Shown: positions 17,774 through 27,039 of the stretch, in pieces | How the letters are laid out: every line of letters starts with the position of its first letter | Position numbering within the stretch: position 1 is the stretch's first letter | Source: Roseiconus nitratireducens | Lineage (GTDB): Bacteria > Planctomycetota > Planctomycetia > Pirellulales > Pirellulaceae | NCBI RefSeq assembly: GCF_008629675.1 | Contig: NZ_VWOX01000010.1 | Span: forward strand, 124,001 to 188,000 | Reading direction: 5' to 3' | Length of the DNA stretch: 64,000 bases | Made by a program: the position numbers and the translations under genes | Notes under the pieces: model-generated | Databases searched by the model: none | The model's input: the letters and a program-made list of their open reading frames with translations, nothing else | Told to the model about the DNA's origin: nothing

Positions 17774-20700
17774 ATGATCAACAGCATAATTGAATGGTCC
17801 CTGAACAACCGCTTCATCGTGATGTTGCTGGCGTTGGTGATCCTGGGGCTGGGGGCTTTTTCGGCCGCCACGATTCCGCTGGATGCGGTCCCCGATTTGA
17901 CGAACGTCCAGGTGCAGGTGTTGACCAACGCGCCGGCCCTGGGCCCGGTGGAGGTGGAGCAATTCATCACCTTCCCGGTCGAGAACGCGCTCAGCGGCGT
18001 CCCGAAGGTGAGCGAAATCCGATCCATCAGCCGTTTCGGGCTCAGCGCCGTCACCGTCGCATTCGAAGACGGCACCGACATCTACTGGGCCCGGAATTTG
18101 GTCAATGAACGGCTGATCAAAGCCAAGGAAGACATTCCTCCAGGCATGGGCACGCCCGAGCTGGGGCCAATCGCCACGGGGATGAGCGAGATTTATCAGT
18201 TTGAAGTGCGTGCCGAGCCGGGATGCGATTACTCCCTGAAGGAATTGCGCACCATCCTTGATTGGCAAATCGCCTTTCAACTTCGCAGCGTGCCGGGGGT
18301 GATTGAGGTCAACACGTTTGGCGGAGAATTGAAAACCTACGAGGTTCAGGTCGATCCGGCAAAGCTTCAGAACTATGGGATATCGTTGGGGGATGTCTTT
18401 CAGTCGCTGGAGGAAAACAACGGGAATGCCGGAGGCGGCTACATCACACACGGTGCGGAGCAACGATTGATCCGCGGCGAAGGACTGGTCAGCACGTTGG
18501 ACGATCTTCGCTCGATCGTCTTAGCCAGTCGCGACGGCGTCCCGGTTCGGATCAGCGACGTGGCCGAGGTCAGATTCGCACCGATGTTGCGTCAGGGAGC
18601 GGTGACCCGCGACGGAAATCGCGAGGCGGTGATCGGCATGGTGATGATGATCATGGGCGGGAACTCTCGCCAGGTCGTTGAGGACGTCAAGCATCGGATT
18701 GCGGAAATCCAAAAGACCCTGCCCGAGGGCGTCGCGATCGATACCTTTTACGATCGCACGGAATTGGTCGAGAAGACGATTCACACGATCGCCGAGAACA
18801 TCGGTTTGGGCGTCTTTTTGGTGATCGTGATGTTGTTTTTGCTTCTGGGTGACGTGCGAGCGGGGCTGATCGTCGCAGCCGCGATCCCGCTGTCCGCCAT
18901 GAGCGCTTTGATTGCGATGCGGTACTTCGGTGTGTCGGCAAACTTGATGAGTCTGGGCGCCGTCGACTTTGGCGTGATCGTCGACGGGGCGGTGGTGATG
19001 ATTGAGAATTGTGTCCGCCGAGCTTCGCACTACCAACGCGACCACTCCGGCAAACGCGTGCCGATGGGCGTGTATCGTGAATCGGCGAAAGAAGTTGGCA
19101 AGCCGATTCTGTTTGCCGGGATCATCGTCATCATTGTGTTCATCCCCATTTTGAGTCTGCAGGGGATGGAAGGCAAAATGTTTCGTCCGATGGCATTTGT
19201 TTTCATGACGGCCCTCTCGTCGGCACTTGTGATGTCGGTGACGGTCATGCCGGTGATGGCGTCCCTGTTCCTCGCTCGCCAAGTGAAGGAGCGGGAAACG
19301 TTTTTGGTGCGTTGGATCAAGGCGGGCTATCGGCCCCTGTTGGATTTCGCGATGCGGGCTCCGGCACTGATGTTCTCCGGATCGGTCGTCGCCTTCGCCG
19401 TCAGCGTTCTTTTGGCGGCTCAGTTTGGTGTTGAATTTGTTCCAAAACTGGACGAGGGGGATATCGCGATTCAGGCTGTTCGGTTGCCCAGTGTTTCGCT
19501 GGAAACTTCGATCGACATGACGCAGCAAATTGAAAGGTGCCTGTTGAAGTTTCCGGAAGTGGAGACGGTGGTGTCCAAGACGGGCCGCCCCGAAATCGCG
19601 AACGATCCGATGGGTGTCTACCAGACCGACATCCTGGTTCGAATGAAGCCGCGGGAGGAATGGCCGCACGAACGGGACAAGGCGGAATTGATTGACGACA
19701 TGCAGCAGGCGTTGACCGACGAGGTGCCCGCCAATGCGTACAGCTTCACCCAACCGATTGAACTCCGAGTTCAGGAACTGGTTGCCGGGGTGCGTTCCGA
19801 TATCGGATTGAGTTTGTATGGTGATGATCTGGACGAGTTGAAACGCGTGGGCGATGAGTTGGTCGTGGCGCTCAACGCGGTTCCGGGATCCGCCGATGTC
19901 GCGGCCCAACAGGTCGCCGGTTTGCCCTACCTTCGGATCATTGTCGATCGTGACAAGCTGGCTCGATACGGCGTCAACAGCCGTGACGTACTGGACGTTG
20001 TCGCGACCGTGGGCGGTCTTCCGGTCGGTCAAGTCTTCGAAGGGCAGCGTCGGTTCCCGTTACAGGTGCGGTTAAGCCCGGAATGGCGGGAAGATACCGA
20101 GCAGTTGTCTGAGCTTCGAGTCGAAGACGCCGAAGGAAGAATGATCCCCATTTCGCAACTTGCAACGATCGTGATTGAAGACGGTCCGGTGGAAATCAGC
20201 CGCGATGCGATTCGCCGCCGGCTGTTGGTTCAGTGCAATGTTCGTGGCAGGGATTTGGCAGGGTTCGTTGCCGAGGCACAGAAGACGGTCGATGAGAAAG
20301 TGAAGCTTCCTGCCGGCTACACGCTGCGCTGGGGCGGTCAGTTTGAGAATTTGCAACAGGCCAGTCGGCGTTTGGCTATTGCCGTTCCGGTGGCGTTGTT
20401 CTTGATTTTCGCACTGCTGTACATGACGTTTAACTCGGTCAAGCTGGCACTGCTGATTTATCTCAACGTTCCGATTGCTGCCACCGGCGGCATCGTGCTC
20501 CTGTGGATGCGCGATATGCCGTTTTCGATCTCCGCGGGAGTCGGTTTCATCGCCCTGTTTGGGATCGCGGTGATGAACGGTGTCGTGCTGATCGAGCACG
20601 TCCGGCATTTGCGGCACGCAGGCGACAGTCAGCGGCAAGCGGTCGTCGGCGGGGCAATGGACCGCCTGCGACCGGTTTTGATGACCGCTTCGTGTGGTGC

Positions 20701-20893
20701 CTTGGGGTTTGTTCCGATGGCACTGTCCAGCAGCTCCGGCGCCGAAGTGCAGCGACCATTGGCGACCGTCGTGATTGGTGGGTTGGTCACTTCGACGGCG
20801 TTGACGTTGCTGGTGCTACCAACGATCTATCGGTGGTTCGAACCAAAGGAGACCACGCCGGAACCGATTGATATGAGCGAGTTTGAACACTAG
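17774..20893 (+). CDS. Heavy-metal RND efflux pump, CzcA-like
   Basis: A 1039-residue inner-membrane proton-driven pump with the RND plan: 12 hydrophobic segments in two halves and two large periplasmic loops. The proton-relay segment in TM4 reads VDFGVIVDGAVVMIEN at about residues 397-412. This matches the DFG-IVDGAV-EN pattern of divalent-cation (Co, Zn, Cd, Ni) HME-RND pumps rather than the Cu/Ag pattern of CusA, so a CzcA-like role is more likely; that step is family knowledge plus inference. The N-terminus (MINSIIEWSLNNRFIV) is standard. The gene starts 4 bases after the adaptor stop, so the two are co-expressed. Both halves are intact. Confidence 0.93.
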   Translation: MINSIIEWSLNNRFIVMLLALVILGLGAFSAATIPLDAVPDLTNVQVQVLTNAPALGPVEVEQFITFPVENALSGVPKVSEIRSISRFGLSAVTVAFEDGTDIYWARNLVNERLIKAKEDIPPGMGTPELGPIATGMSEIYQFEVRAEPGCDYSLKELRTILDWQIAFQLRSVPGVIEVNTFGGELKTYEVQVDPAKLQNYGISLGDVFQSLEENNGNAGGGYITHGAEQRLIRGEGLVSTLDDLRSIVLASRDGVPVRISDVAEVRFAPMLRQGAVTRDGNREAVIGMVMMIMGGNSRQVVEDVKHRIAEIQKTLPEGVAIDTFYDRTELVEKTIHTIAENIGLGVFLVIVMLFLLLGDVRAGLIVAAAIPLSAMSALIAMRYFGVSANLMSLGAVDFGVIVDGAVVMIENCVRRASHYQRDHSGKRVPMGVYRESAKEVGKPILFAGIIVIIVFIPILSLQGMEGKMFRPMAFVFMTALSSALVMSVTVMPVMASLFLARQVKERETFLVRWIKAGYRPLLDFAMRAPALMFSGSVVAFAVSVLLAAQFGVEFVPKLDEGDIAIQAVRLPSVSLETSIDMTQQIERCLLKFPEVETVVSKTGRPEIANDPMGVYQTDILVRMKPREEWPHERDKAELIDDMQQALTDEVPANAYSFTQPIELRVQELVAGVRSDIGLSLYGDDLDELKRVGDELVVALNAVPGSADVAAQQVAGLPYLRIIVDRDKLARYGVNSRDVLDVVATVGGLPVGQVFEGQRRFPLQVRLSPEWREDTEQLSELRVEDAEGRMIPISQLATIVIEDGPVEISRDAIRRRLLVQCNVRGRDLAGFVAEAQKTVDEKVKLPAGYTLRWGGQFENLQQASRRLAIAVPVALFLIFALLYMTFNSVKLALLIYLNVPIAATGGIVLLWMRDMPFSISAGVGFIALFGIAVMNGVVLIEHVRHLRHAGDSQRQAVVGGAMDRLRPVLMTASCGALGFVPMALSSSSGAEVQRPLATVVIGGLVTSTALTLLVLPTIYRWFEPKETTPEPIDMSEFEH

Positions 20894-21059
20894 GTCAAGC
20901 TCGCGGCGCCACACCAAGCCGAGGTGAAACTGCCTGAAAAGCCGCCAGGCCGATGGCCCTGCGGCGTCGAGGTTGTCCTCCGGCCAGTCAATGCCGCGAA
21001 CTCGCAGGTCAACGGACTGGCATTGGTCGGATTGACTTGCGCTTTCACGAACGTTCCTG

Positions 21060-21076
21060 CCGGGGCAACGCCCCGG
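21060..21076 (+). terminator. GC-rich hairpin after the efflux operon
   Basis: A perfect 7-bp stem (CCGGGGC / GCCCCGG) with a 3-base AAC loop, 167 bases after the pump stop and before the convergent hydrolase gene. There is only a short TCGTTT run after it, so a terminator role is plausible but unproven. Confidence 0.35.
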
Positions 21077-21181
21077 TCGTTTGCCCAACACGGCGCAATG
21101 GACCGGGTCCCAATGGGCCGGGTATCGGGATCAGATTCAAACGCCAGGGGCGACGGCCCGACGTTTGTCCGCATCCGAAAC

Positions 21182-22399
21182 TCACGGCGTCTTGAAACTG
21201 ATCTGGGAGCCCGGGGGAAGCGCGTCTTTCGGCAGCGGATGTTCCTGGTCGAAGACCCGCATTGGTTGGATCGACTCGATCGTGTTGGCCGATTCGTCGA
21301 ATTGTCCGGTGGCCGGGTCGAGCACGCCGGAATCATCCAGCCCCAAATGCTTGACCATGAACGGGTACATGGCCTGGCGCTTGTTGATCTGATATCCGTG
21401 CCCCTCGTCGGGAAGATGGACGTTTTCCACGTTGTCTTCGGCATCGTATAAGCGGTAGACGTTGCGGATGTACGGGTACTCCACGTCCGGTGTGTTTTTG
21501 GTCCAGTCGCCGCCAACGGAAACCAGCAACAGGGGGCGGGGTGCCGCGGTCGCGGCGATCTCCACGTTGCTGGTTTCCAGCGTCGGTGTCTTATGAATCG
21601 GCATGCCGCTTTCGCAATGGCAGCCGCCGAAGAAGTGGGCGGAGACCATCACGACGGGAACGGAGACCTTCACGCGGTCGTCGACCGCGGTCAATAGAAA
21701 GGTCTGCGTCCCGCCACCGGAACATCCCGTCACGCCCATGCGGTCCGCATCCACGTCGGGCAACGATTGCAGGAAATCCAACGCCCGGATGCTGCTCCAG
21801 GTCTGCAACGTCAAAGCCTGCGGATGCTCGTGGTTCCAGCCCTGGTGCTCGCTGTCACCAAATCCGATCATGTCGTAAGAGAAAACGACGGCACCCATAC
21901 GGGCCAGCGTCGCGCAGCGGTGCTGTTGATCCGGACGTAAACGCCCGCCGTCCGGTCCGCGGGCATGTCCGTGCGGACACAGGACTCCAGGGTGCTTTCC
22001 GCTTCGACCGAGTGGCCGGTACAGGTTGCCATAAACAAAAAACCCTGGTCGGGCTTCGAACGCAGCTGACTCCACCGAGTAGCCGTCGTACTCGCGCTTC
22101 TTATGAATGACCGGGTTGAGCGGTGTCCGCTCGGGCAATGGCCACAGTCCGGCTCCGGTCAGAATCTGTTGACGGATTTGCTTTGCCCGTTCCTGCCACT
22201 GTTCCAGGTTGGAGTAGGTGGCCGCAAATCGCTTCAACTGTTCGACCGCCTCGGCTTCCGTCTGGTAGTTGCCCACACAAAGTGTCGGCGGTGGTTGGTC
22301 AGGATCTGCGGCGGCAACCCGACCCGTGGTGAGGCACAGGATCGACGCGAGAAGCAAGAACGTTCGGGGAGCGAAGTGCTGGAGCATCCGAGGTCTCAA
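21182..22399 (-). CDS. Secreted alpha/beta hydrolase, acetyl-xylan-esterase-like
   Basis: A 405-residue protein with a signal peptide (hydrophobic residues 13-30). It has an alpha/beta-hydrolase core with nucleophile elbow GCSGGG at about residue 225, preceded by MGVTG, and a likely catalytic His in the phrase LPDEGHGY near residue 330. The phrase PGVLCPHGH before the core and the overall plan resemble the acetyl xylan esterase (AXE1)/DUF family of secreted planctomycete hydrolases. A role in deacetylating plant or algal polysaccharides is family inference. The gene is 98 bases downstream of an SMP-30-like gene on the same strand, so both may form a small secreted carbohydrate-processing operon. 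All triad-like residues appear present, but the acid residue could not be placed with certainty. Confidence 0.78.
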   Translation of the reverse strand: MRPRMLQHFAPRTFLLLASILCLTTGRVAAADPDQPPPTLCVGNYQTEAEAVEQLKRFAATYSNLEQWQERAKQIRQQILTGAGLWPLPERTPLNPVIHKKREYDGYSVESAAFEARPGFFVYGNLYRPLGRSGKHPGVLCPHGHARGPDGGRLRPDQQHRCATLARMGAVVFSYDMIGFGDSEHQGWNHEHPQALTLQTWSSIRALDFLQSLPDVDADRMGVTGCSGGGTQTFLLTAVDDRVKVSVPVVMVSAHFFGGCHCESGMPIHKTPTLETSNVEIAATAAPRPLLLVSVGGDWTKNTPDVEYPYIRNVYRLYDAEDNVENVHLPDEGHGYQINKRQAMYPFMVKHLGLDDSGVLDPATGQFDESANTIESIQPMRVFDQEHPLPKDALPPGSQISFKTP

Positions 22400-22497
22400 G
22401 GGCAGGGGGGAAGGAATGACAGTGGGGATTCAGTCGTGCGTCAGCGTGCCGAAGAGGCCGCGGTGGCGGGTGATCGGCGGTCCGCTGTCGGAAATCG

Positions 22498-23529
22498 TCA
22501 AGGCTTTGCTCTGGGCCAGGCGGTGTAACCCGGTGTGGTGACCGGAACCTTCCAGAGTTTGTGGCCGGCCGTGACATACAGCGTCTTTCGGTCGGCGCCG
22601 CCAAAGGCACAGTTCGTCACCATGTCGATTGGCACGGCTATGAACGCATCCAGTTGGCCGGTGGGCGAGATCACGTAGACACCCGCTTTGTAGCGGTCCG
22701 CAGTCTCGTAGGGCGGGGCGGGTTCGTTCAGGCCCGCCGTGGCGTAGACGCGGCCTTCGGAGTCCAAGGCAATGCCGTCGGGACCCCGGTCTGATCCCCA
22801 ATCAAACAGAACCAGTTTGCTGGCAGGATCCACCGATCCCGACGGCGACAAATCGAAACGCAACAGTTGGCGTTGACTGCCTTGGTCGTCGTTGGTGTTG
22901 ACAGCCACAAACAGATGGCGGTCGTCGCGGGAAACGGCGATTCCGTTGGGACGTTCCATCTCCTGACCCAAGACGAGAGTCACTTTGCCATCGGTTGCGA
23001 TTCGGTAGACGCCTTCAATGGGTTCGCCTTGATCATCGACGATCTCCATTCCGTCGCGATTGCCGTACCGAGGATCGGTGAAGTAGACATTTCCCTGCGA
23101 ATCGACGGCCAGGTCGTTGGGCGAATTGAAACGCTTACCACCGAAGCGATCGGCCAGCACGGTGATCGTCCCATCGTTTTCGGTCCGGGTGACCCGTCGG
23201 TTGCCACCTTCACAGGCCAGCAAACGTCCCTGCGGGTCAAACGCCAAGCCGTTGGCCTTTCCCGATGGAGATCGAAAAACCGAGATGCGGCCCGCTGCAT
23301 CGGCCTGCATGATGCGACTGTTTTCGACATCGCTGAAATAAACCGTTCCGTCGGGATGCCAGACCGGGCCCTCGGTGAAGGCAACCTGCCCGACCGCCTG
23401 CAAACGCGCTCCGTCAGGGATCAACGATTGCGCGCGCGACGTTTGAGGCGATGAGATTCCGGCGATCAAGCACGTCACCGAGGCAATGGCAGTCAGGATT
23501 CCGCGACGGACGCACGGGCAAGATTTCAT
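22498..23529 (-). CDS. Secreted SMP-30/gluconolactonase-like beta-propeller
   Basis: A 343-residue secreted protein. The ATG at 23529 is preferred over one 42 bases upstream because it gives a compact signal peptide (basic start, hydrophobic residues 12-24). The mature protein has SMP-30/gluconolactonase/LRE repeats. Landmarks are VAFTEGPVWHPDGTVYFSD (metal-binding Glu), SPNDLAVDSQGNVYFTDP and RPNGIAVSRDD, each contributing acidic or Asn metal ligands. Enzymes of this family open sugar lactones with a divalent metal. It is divergent from the first PSD1 gene and followed by the AXE1-like hydrolase, consistent with secreted sugar metabolism. The substrate is not known. Confidence 0.88.
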   Translation of the reverse strand: MKSCPCVRRGILTAIASVTCLIAGISSPQTSRAQSLIPDGARLQAVGQVAFTEGPVWHPDGTVYFSDVENSRIMQADAAGRISVFRSPSGKANGLAFDPQGRLLACEGGNRRVTRTENDGTITVLADRFGGKRFNSPNDLAVDSQGNVYFTDPRYGNRDGMEIVDDQGEPIEGVYRIATDGKVTLVLGQEMERPNGIAVSRDDRHLFVAVNTNDDQGSQRQLLRFDLSPSGSVDPASKLVLFDWGSDRGPDGIALDSEGRVYATAGLNEPAPPYETADRYKAGVYVISPTGQLDAFIAVPIDMVTNCAFGGADRKTLYVTAGHKLWKVPVTTPGYTAWPRAKP

Positions 23530-23780
23530 GGTGGGTCTTCGGTAGGCGGTGAAGTCTGGAAGGCGGGGCACCGGGAGGCATCCGTGGCGAATGGGGAAAA
23601 CGAGAACGGATTCAAAACGAGCGATCCCGATGCATCGCGGCTGGAAGGTGCACCATCATAGAGAAAGGCAGGGCCGGCATCATAAAAAAGCCGGTGGGTG
23701 TGTGGTAACAGGTGGCAAACGGCGGGGTGAAGTCGGCTATCATGAAGGTCCCGCCCCTTCTCTCCCGAAGGAGACCCACC

Positions 23781-26700
23781 TTGCCTGCCCGCCCGGTCTA
23801 TCTGTTCCTGCTGATCGTCGCTGCGCCGACCTGGCCAGCCGCACCGACTTGCGGTGCCGAGCCAAAGGTCGAATATCTGCGGGAAATCAAACCTTTGTTA
23901 GCGGAGAAGTGCTATTCCTGCCACGGTGTCTTGAAGCAGGAATCCGGCCTGCGGCTGGAGACGCGGTCGCTGATGATGGACGCGTCGGTCGTCCAGCCTG
24001 GAAATCCGGACGCCAGCCTGTTGATGCAGCGGGTGTTGGCTGATGATGCGGAGCGAATGCCGCCGCCGGGTGAAGGAGCTGCGTTGACGAACCATGAACG
24101 GAGCTTGCTGCGACGGTGGATTGAACAGGGAGCCGTCGCTCCCGAGGAATCCGTGCCTCAGGGCCCTGAATCCCATTGGGCCTTTTCCCGAATCGAACGT
24201 CCTCGCGATCGAGACGCTTCGCTGCCGGATTCCGTCGACGGATTCCTGACGCGTGGCCAGCAAGCAAAGGGCCTGCAACCATTGCCGCCGGCCCCTCGCC
24301 CGCTGCAAATCCGTCGTCTGTATTTGGATCTGATCGGTTTGCCTCCGACCGAAGAGCAATTGTCGGACGACCGATCTTGGAGCGTCCTGGTGGACGAGCT
24401 CTTGGCCAGCCCGCACCACGGCGAACGTTGGGCGCGGCACTGGATGGACGTCTGGCGTTACAGCGACGGCTACGGGTTGAACGAACAATTGCGATACAGC
24501 CAGCATCATCTCTGGCACTGGCGCGATTGGATCGTCGATTCACTCAACGCCGACAAAGGTTACGACCGAATGGTGTTGGAGATGCTGGCCGGTGATGAGT
24601 TGACCCCCGGAAACGCAGACGTGGTGGCAGGCACCGGTTTTCTGGCGCGAAACTACTACCTGTTCAACCGCACAACCTGGCTGGACAACACGATCGAACA
24701 CTCCGGAAAAGCGTTCCTGGGGCTGACACTGAATTGTGCCAAATGCCACGATCACAAATACGATCCGATCACCCAACTGGACTACTATCGGTTTCGGGCC
24801 ATTTTCGAACCGCATCAGGTGAGGTTGGATCCGGTTCCAGGGCAAACGGATTTTGCCAGAGACGGATTGCCACGTGTCTTCGATGACGACTTGGAACAGC
24901 CGACCTACCTGCACCGCCGCGGGGATCCGAAGAACCCGGCGACCGAGACAGAAATCCCGCCAGGGGTTCCCGCTCTTTTTTCGGATTTTCAGCCGCCGAT
25001 CAAGCCGATTGATCTTCCTCGCACCGCGTTTGATCCCGGGATGCGAGATTACGTTCTGCGGGACCGCATCGCGGCAGCCGAGAAGCAGGTGCGTGCCGAT
25101 CATTCGGAGTGCGAGTCGAAACGCCAGCAGCTGCGAATCGCTTCCGAAAGATCGGTTGAAGAGGCCGAGCCAGCGGAACCGGATTTTTTGGTCCTTGACG
25201 ATTTCACCGCGATCGATGATTCCGTTTGGGAACTGGTCGGTGAGGGATGGGAGGTGCGCGACGGGGCGCTGCGACAAACACAATCGACACGCGACGGTCA
25301 GTTTGCCCGGCTAAAGAAAACGGTTCCGGAAGATTTTGAGTTGCGATGTCGTTACACGACCACGGGCGGTACCACTTACAAGTCGGTCACCTTCCGCTTT
25401 GACGAATCGGAGGACCGTGAAGAGTCGAATTCCGTGTACAGTTCCGCCCACGAGCCGGGCCCCAAGGTACAGATCTCACACACGCGCCGCGGTAAAACCA
25501 CGTATCCGGCCGCTGGCAGAAAGGCGATCCCGATCTCGGTGGGGAAAGCCTATGAACTGCGTTTTGCCGTGCGAGGGAATTTGGTCAATGTCTGGCTGGA
25601 TCAGCAACTGTTGTTGGCGTATCAGCTGCCCAGCCGGTCACCGACCGGACGATTCAGCTTGTCCGGGTTTGACGCAACCGTCGCGTTCGATCGGTTGGAG
25701 ATTCGATCACTCGATGCCAGCGAGATGTTGGTTCAGCCGGGGGAAACTCTTCCGCTTTCGATCGAAGCGGCGCGGCGGGAAGTGAAAGTCGCCGAGGCGA
25801 AGCTGGCGGTGTCGACGGCCAACCTGGCGGCGTTGCGGGCGGTCGAACATCTGGCAACAGCCCAGCGACGCGTCGGAACTGACGATCCATCGCTTGAGCC
25901 GCTTCGGCGGACCGTGTTGGAACGCCAGGCGGAAGAGTTGCGGGCGATTGCCGCGCGGGATTTGATCGAGAATCAAGCCGACCCGGCGAAGCGCGAAGCG
26001 GCACAGAAACGCTTTGCCGAATCCGAACTGGCACTTCAAAAGGCGCGGACCGGTGCGGGCCAATTGCGACCGATTCGGGGTGCCAAGAAGGCTCTGGAGT
26101 CCCCGGCGGACAAGGAGTCGGAATACCCAGCGGTGTACCCAAGCCGTAGCAGCGGGCGACGTTTGGCGCTGGCACGATGGATCGTTTCACGCGAGAACCC
26201 CCTGACCGCACGGGTTGCCGTCAACCACGTCTGGATGCGGCATTTTGGCGAACCGTTGGTGGAGTCGGTGTTTGATTTCGGTCTCCGTGCGCCCGAACCG
26301 ATTCATCGAGATCTGCTGGATTACCTTGCCGTCGAACTGATCGAATCCGGGTGGAGCTTTCGGCATTTGCATCGCTTGATTGTCACGTCGCAAGCGTACC
26401 GTCGAGCAAGCTCTTCGCTGGAAGCAGATTCCCAAACCGTGCACAAGGATCCCGCGAATCTCTACTACTGGCGGATGAACACACGCCGCATGGAGGCGCA
26501 GGCGATTCGAGACAGTTTGCTGATGTTGGCGGGCCAATTGGATTTGCAAATGGGCGGTCCATCGGTCGGGGTCGGACCATCCAGCCGCCGCCGGAGCTTG
26601 TATTTCAAACATTCACGCGATGACCACGACCAGTTCCTGACGATGTTCGACGACGCCGATCTTTTGCAATGCTACCGACGCGACGAAAGCATCGTGCCGC

Positions 26701-27008
26701 AGCAGGCACTGGCATTGTCCAACAGTGAGTTGTCATTGAGCATGGCCCAGCTGATGTCGGATCGCTGGAGTCAGCCCGGCGTCGATGACGCTTCGTTCGC
26801 GAGTGGCGTGTTCTTTCGATTGCTGGCCCGGAAGCCGACTGAGCCCGAACTGGAGCGTTGCGTTGAATTTTTGCAGCAGACGTCCCAGTTGTCGGCAGGG
26901 ACGAACAAGGCCAGCGCCTCGGGAGCGGAAGACTCCGAACAACTTCGGGCGCGTCGGAGATTGGTCCACGCACTCCTCAGCCACAATGATTTCATTTCGA
27001 TCCGGTAG
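23781..27008 (+). CDS. PSD1-type planctomycete cytochrome C / DUF1549 / DUF1553 protein with LamG-like insert
   Basis: A large secreted protein of 1075 residues. A TTG start at 23781 is chosen: GAAGGAGA lies 6 bases before it and the next 25 residues form a signal peptide, while upstream ATGs lack both. Order of parts: planctomycete cytochrome-C domain with CYSCH at about residue 44; DUF1549 at about 135-350 (phrase LYLDLIGLPPTEEQL) ending with a second CxxCH, CAKCHDHKYDPI, at about 319; a helical linker; a beta-rich module at about 468-645 (FLVLDDFTAIDDSVWEL to RFSLSGFDATVAFDRLEI) resembling LamG/DUF1080 domains; then DUF1553 at about 790-1060 (NPLTARVAVNHVWMRHFG). It is followed 31 bases later by a DUF1501 gene. 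Function unknown; a role in extracellular polymer use is the usual guess. Confidence 0.88.
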   Translation: MPARPVYLFLLIVAAPTWPAAPTCGAEPKVEYLREIKPLLAEKCYSCHGVLKQESGLRLETRSLMMDASVVQPGNPDASLLMQRVLADDAERMPPPGEGAALTNHERSLLRRWIEQGAVAPEESVPQGPESHWAFSRIERPRDRDASLPDSVDGFLTRGQQAKGLQPLPPAPRPLQIRRLYLDLIGLPPTEEQLSDDRSWSVLVDELLASPHHGERWARHWMDVWRYSDGYGLNEQLRYSQHHLWHWRDWIVDSLNADKGYDRMVLEMLAGDELTPGNADVVAGTGFLARNYYLFNRTTWLDNTIEHSGKAFLGLTLNCAKCHDHKYDPITQLDYYRFRAIFEPHQVRLDPVPGQTDFARDGLPRVFDDDLEQPTYLHRRGDPKNPATETEIPPGVPALFSDFQPPIKPIDLPRTAFDPGMRDYVLRDRIAAAEKQVRADHSECESKRQQLRIASERSVEEAEPAEPDFLVLDDFTAIDDSVWELVGEGWEVRDGALRQTQSTRDGQFARLKKTVPEDFELRCRYTTTGGTTYKSVTFRFDESEDREESNSVYSSAHEPGPKVQISHTRRGKTTYPAAGRKAIPISVGKAYELRFAVRGNLVNVWLDQQLLLAYQLPSRSPTGRFSLSGFDATVAFDRLEIRSLDASEMLVQPGETLPLSIEAARREVKVAEAKLAVSTANLAALRAVEHLATAQRRVGTDDPSLEPLRRTVLERQAEELRAIAARDLIENQADPAKREAAQKRFAESELALQKARTGAGQLRPIRGAKKALESPADKESEYPAVYPSRSSGRRLALARWIVSRENPLTARVAVNHVWMRHFGEPLVESVFDFGLRAPEPIHRDLLDYLAVELIESGWSFRHLHRLIVTSQAYRRASSSLEADSQTVHKDPANLYYWRMNTRRMEAQAIRDSLLMLAGQLDLQMGGPSVGVGPSSRRRSLYFKHSRDDHDQFLTMFDDADLLQCYRRDESIVPQQALALSNSELSLSMAQLMSDRWSQPGVDDASFASGVFFRLLARKPTEPELERCVEFLQQTSQLSAGTNKASASGAEDSEQLRARRRLVHALLSHNDFISIR

Positions 27009-27039
27009 GTCGGCGACACCTGCCGCCAGGAACCGTGCC

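Noticed and set aside
18521..20032. 503-codon minus-strand frame inside the RND pump gene
   Set aside because: Very His/Gln/Arg-rich composition and fully inside a gene with all RND motifs.
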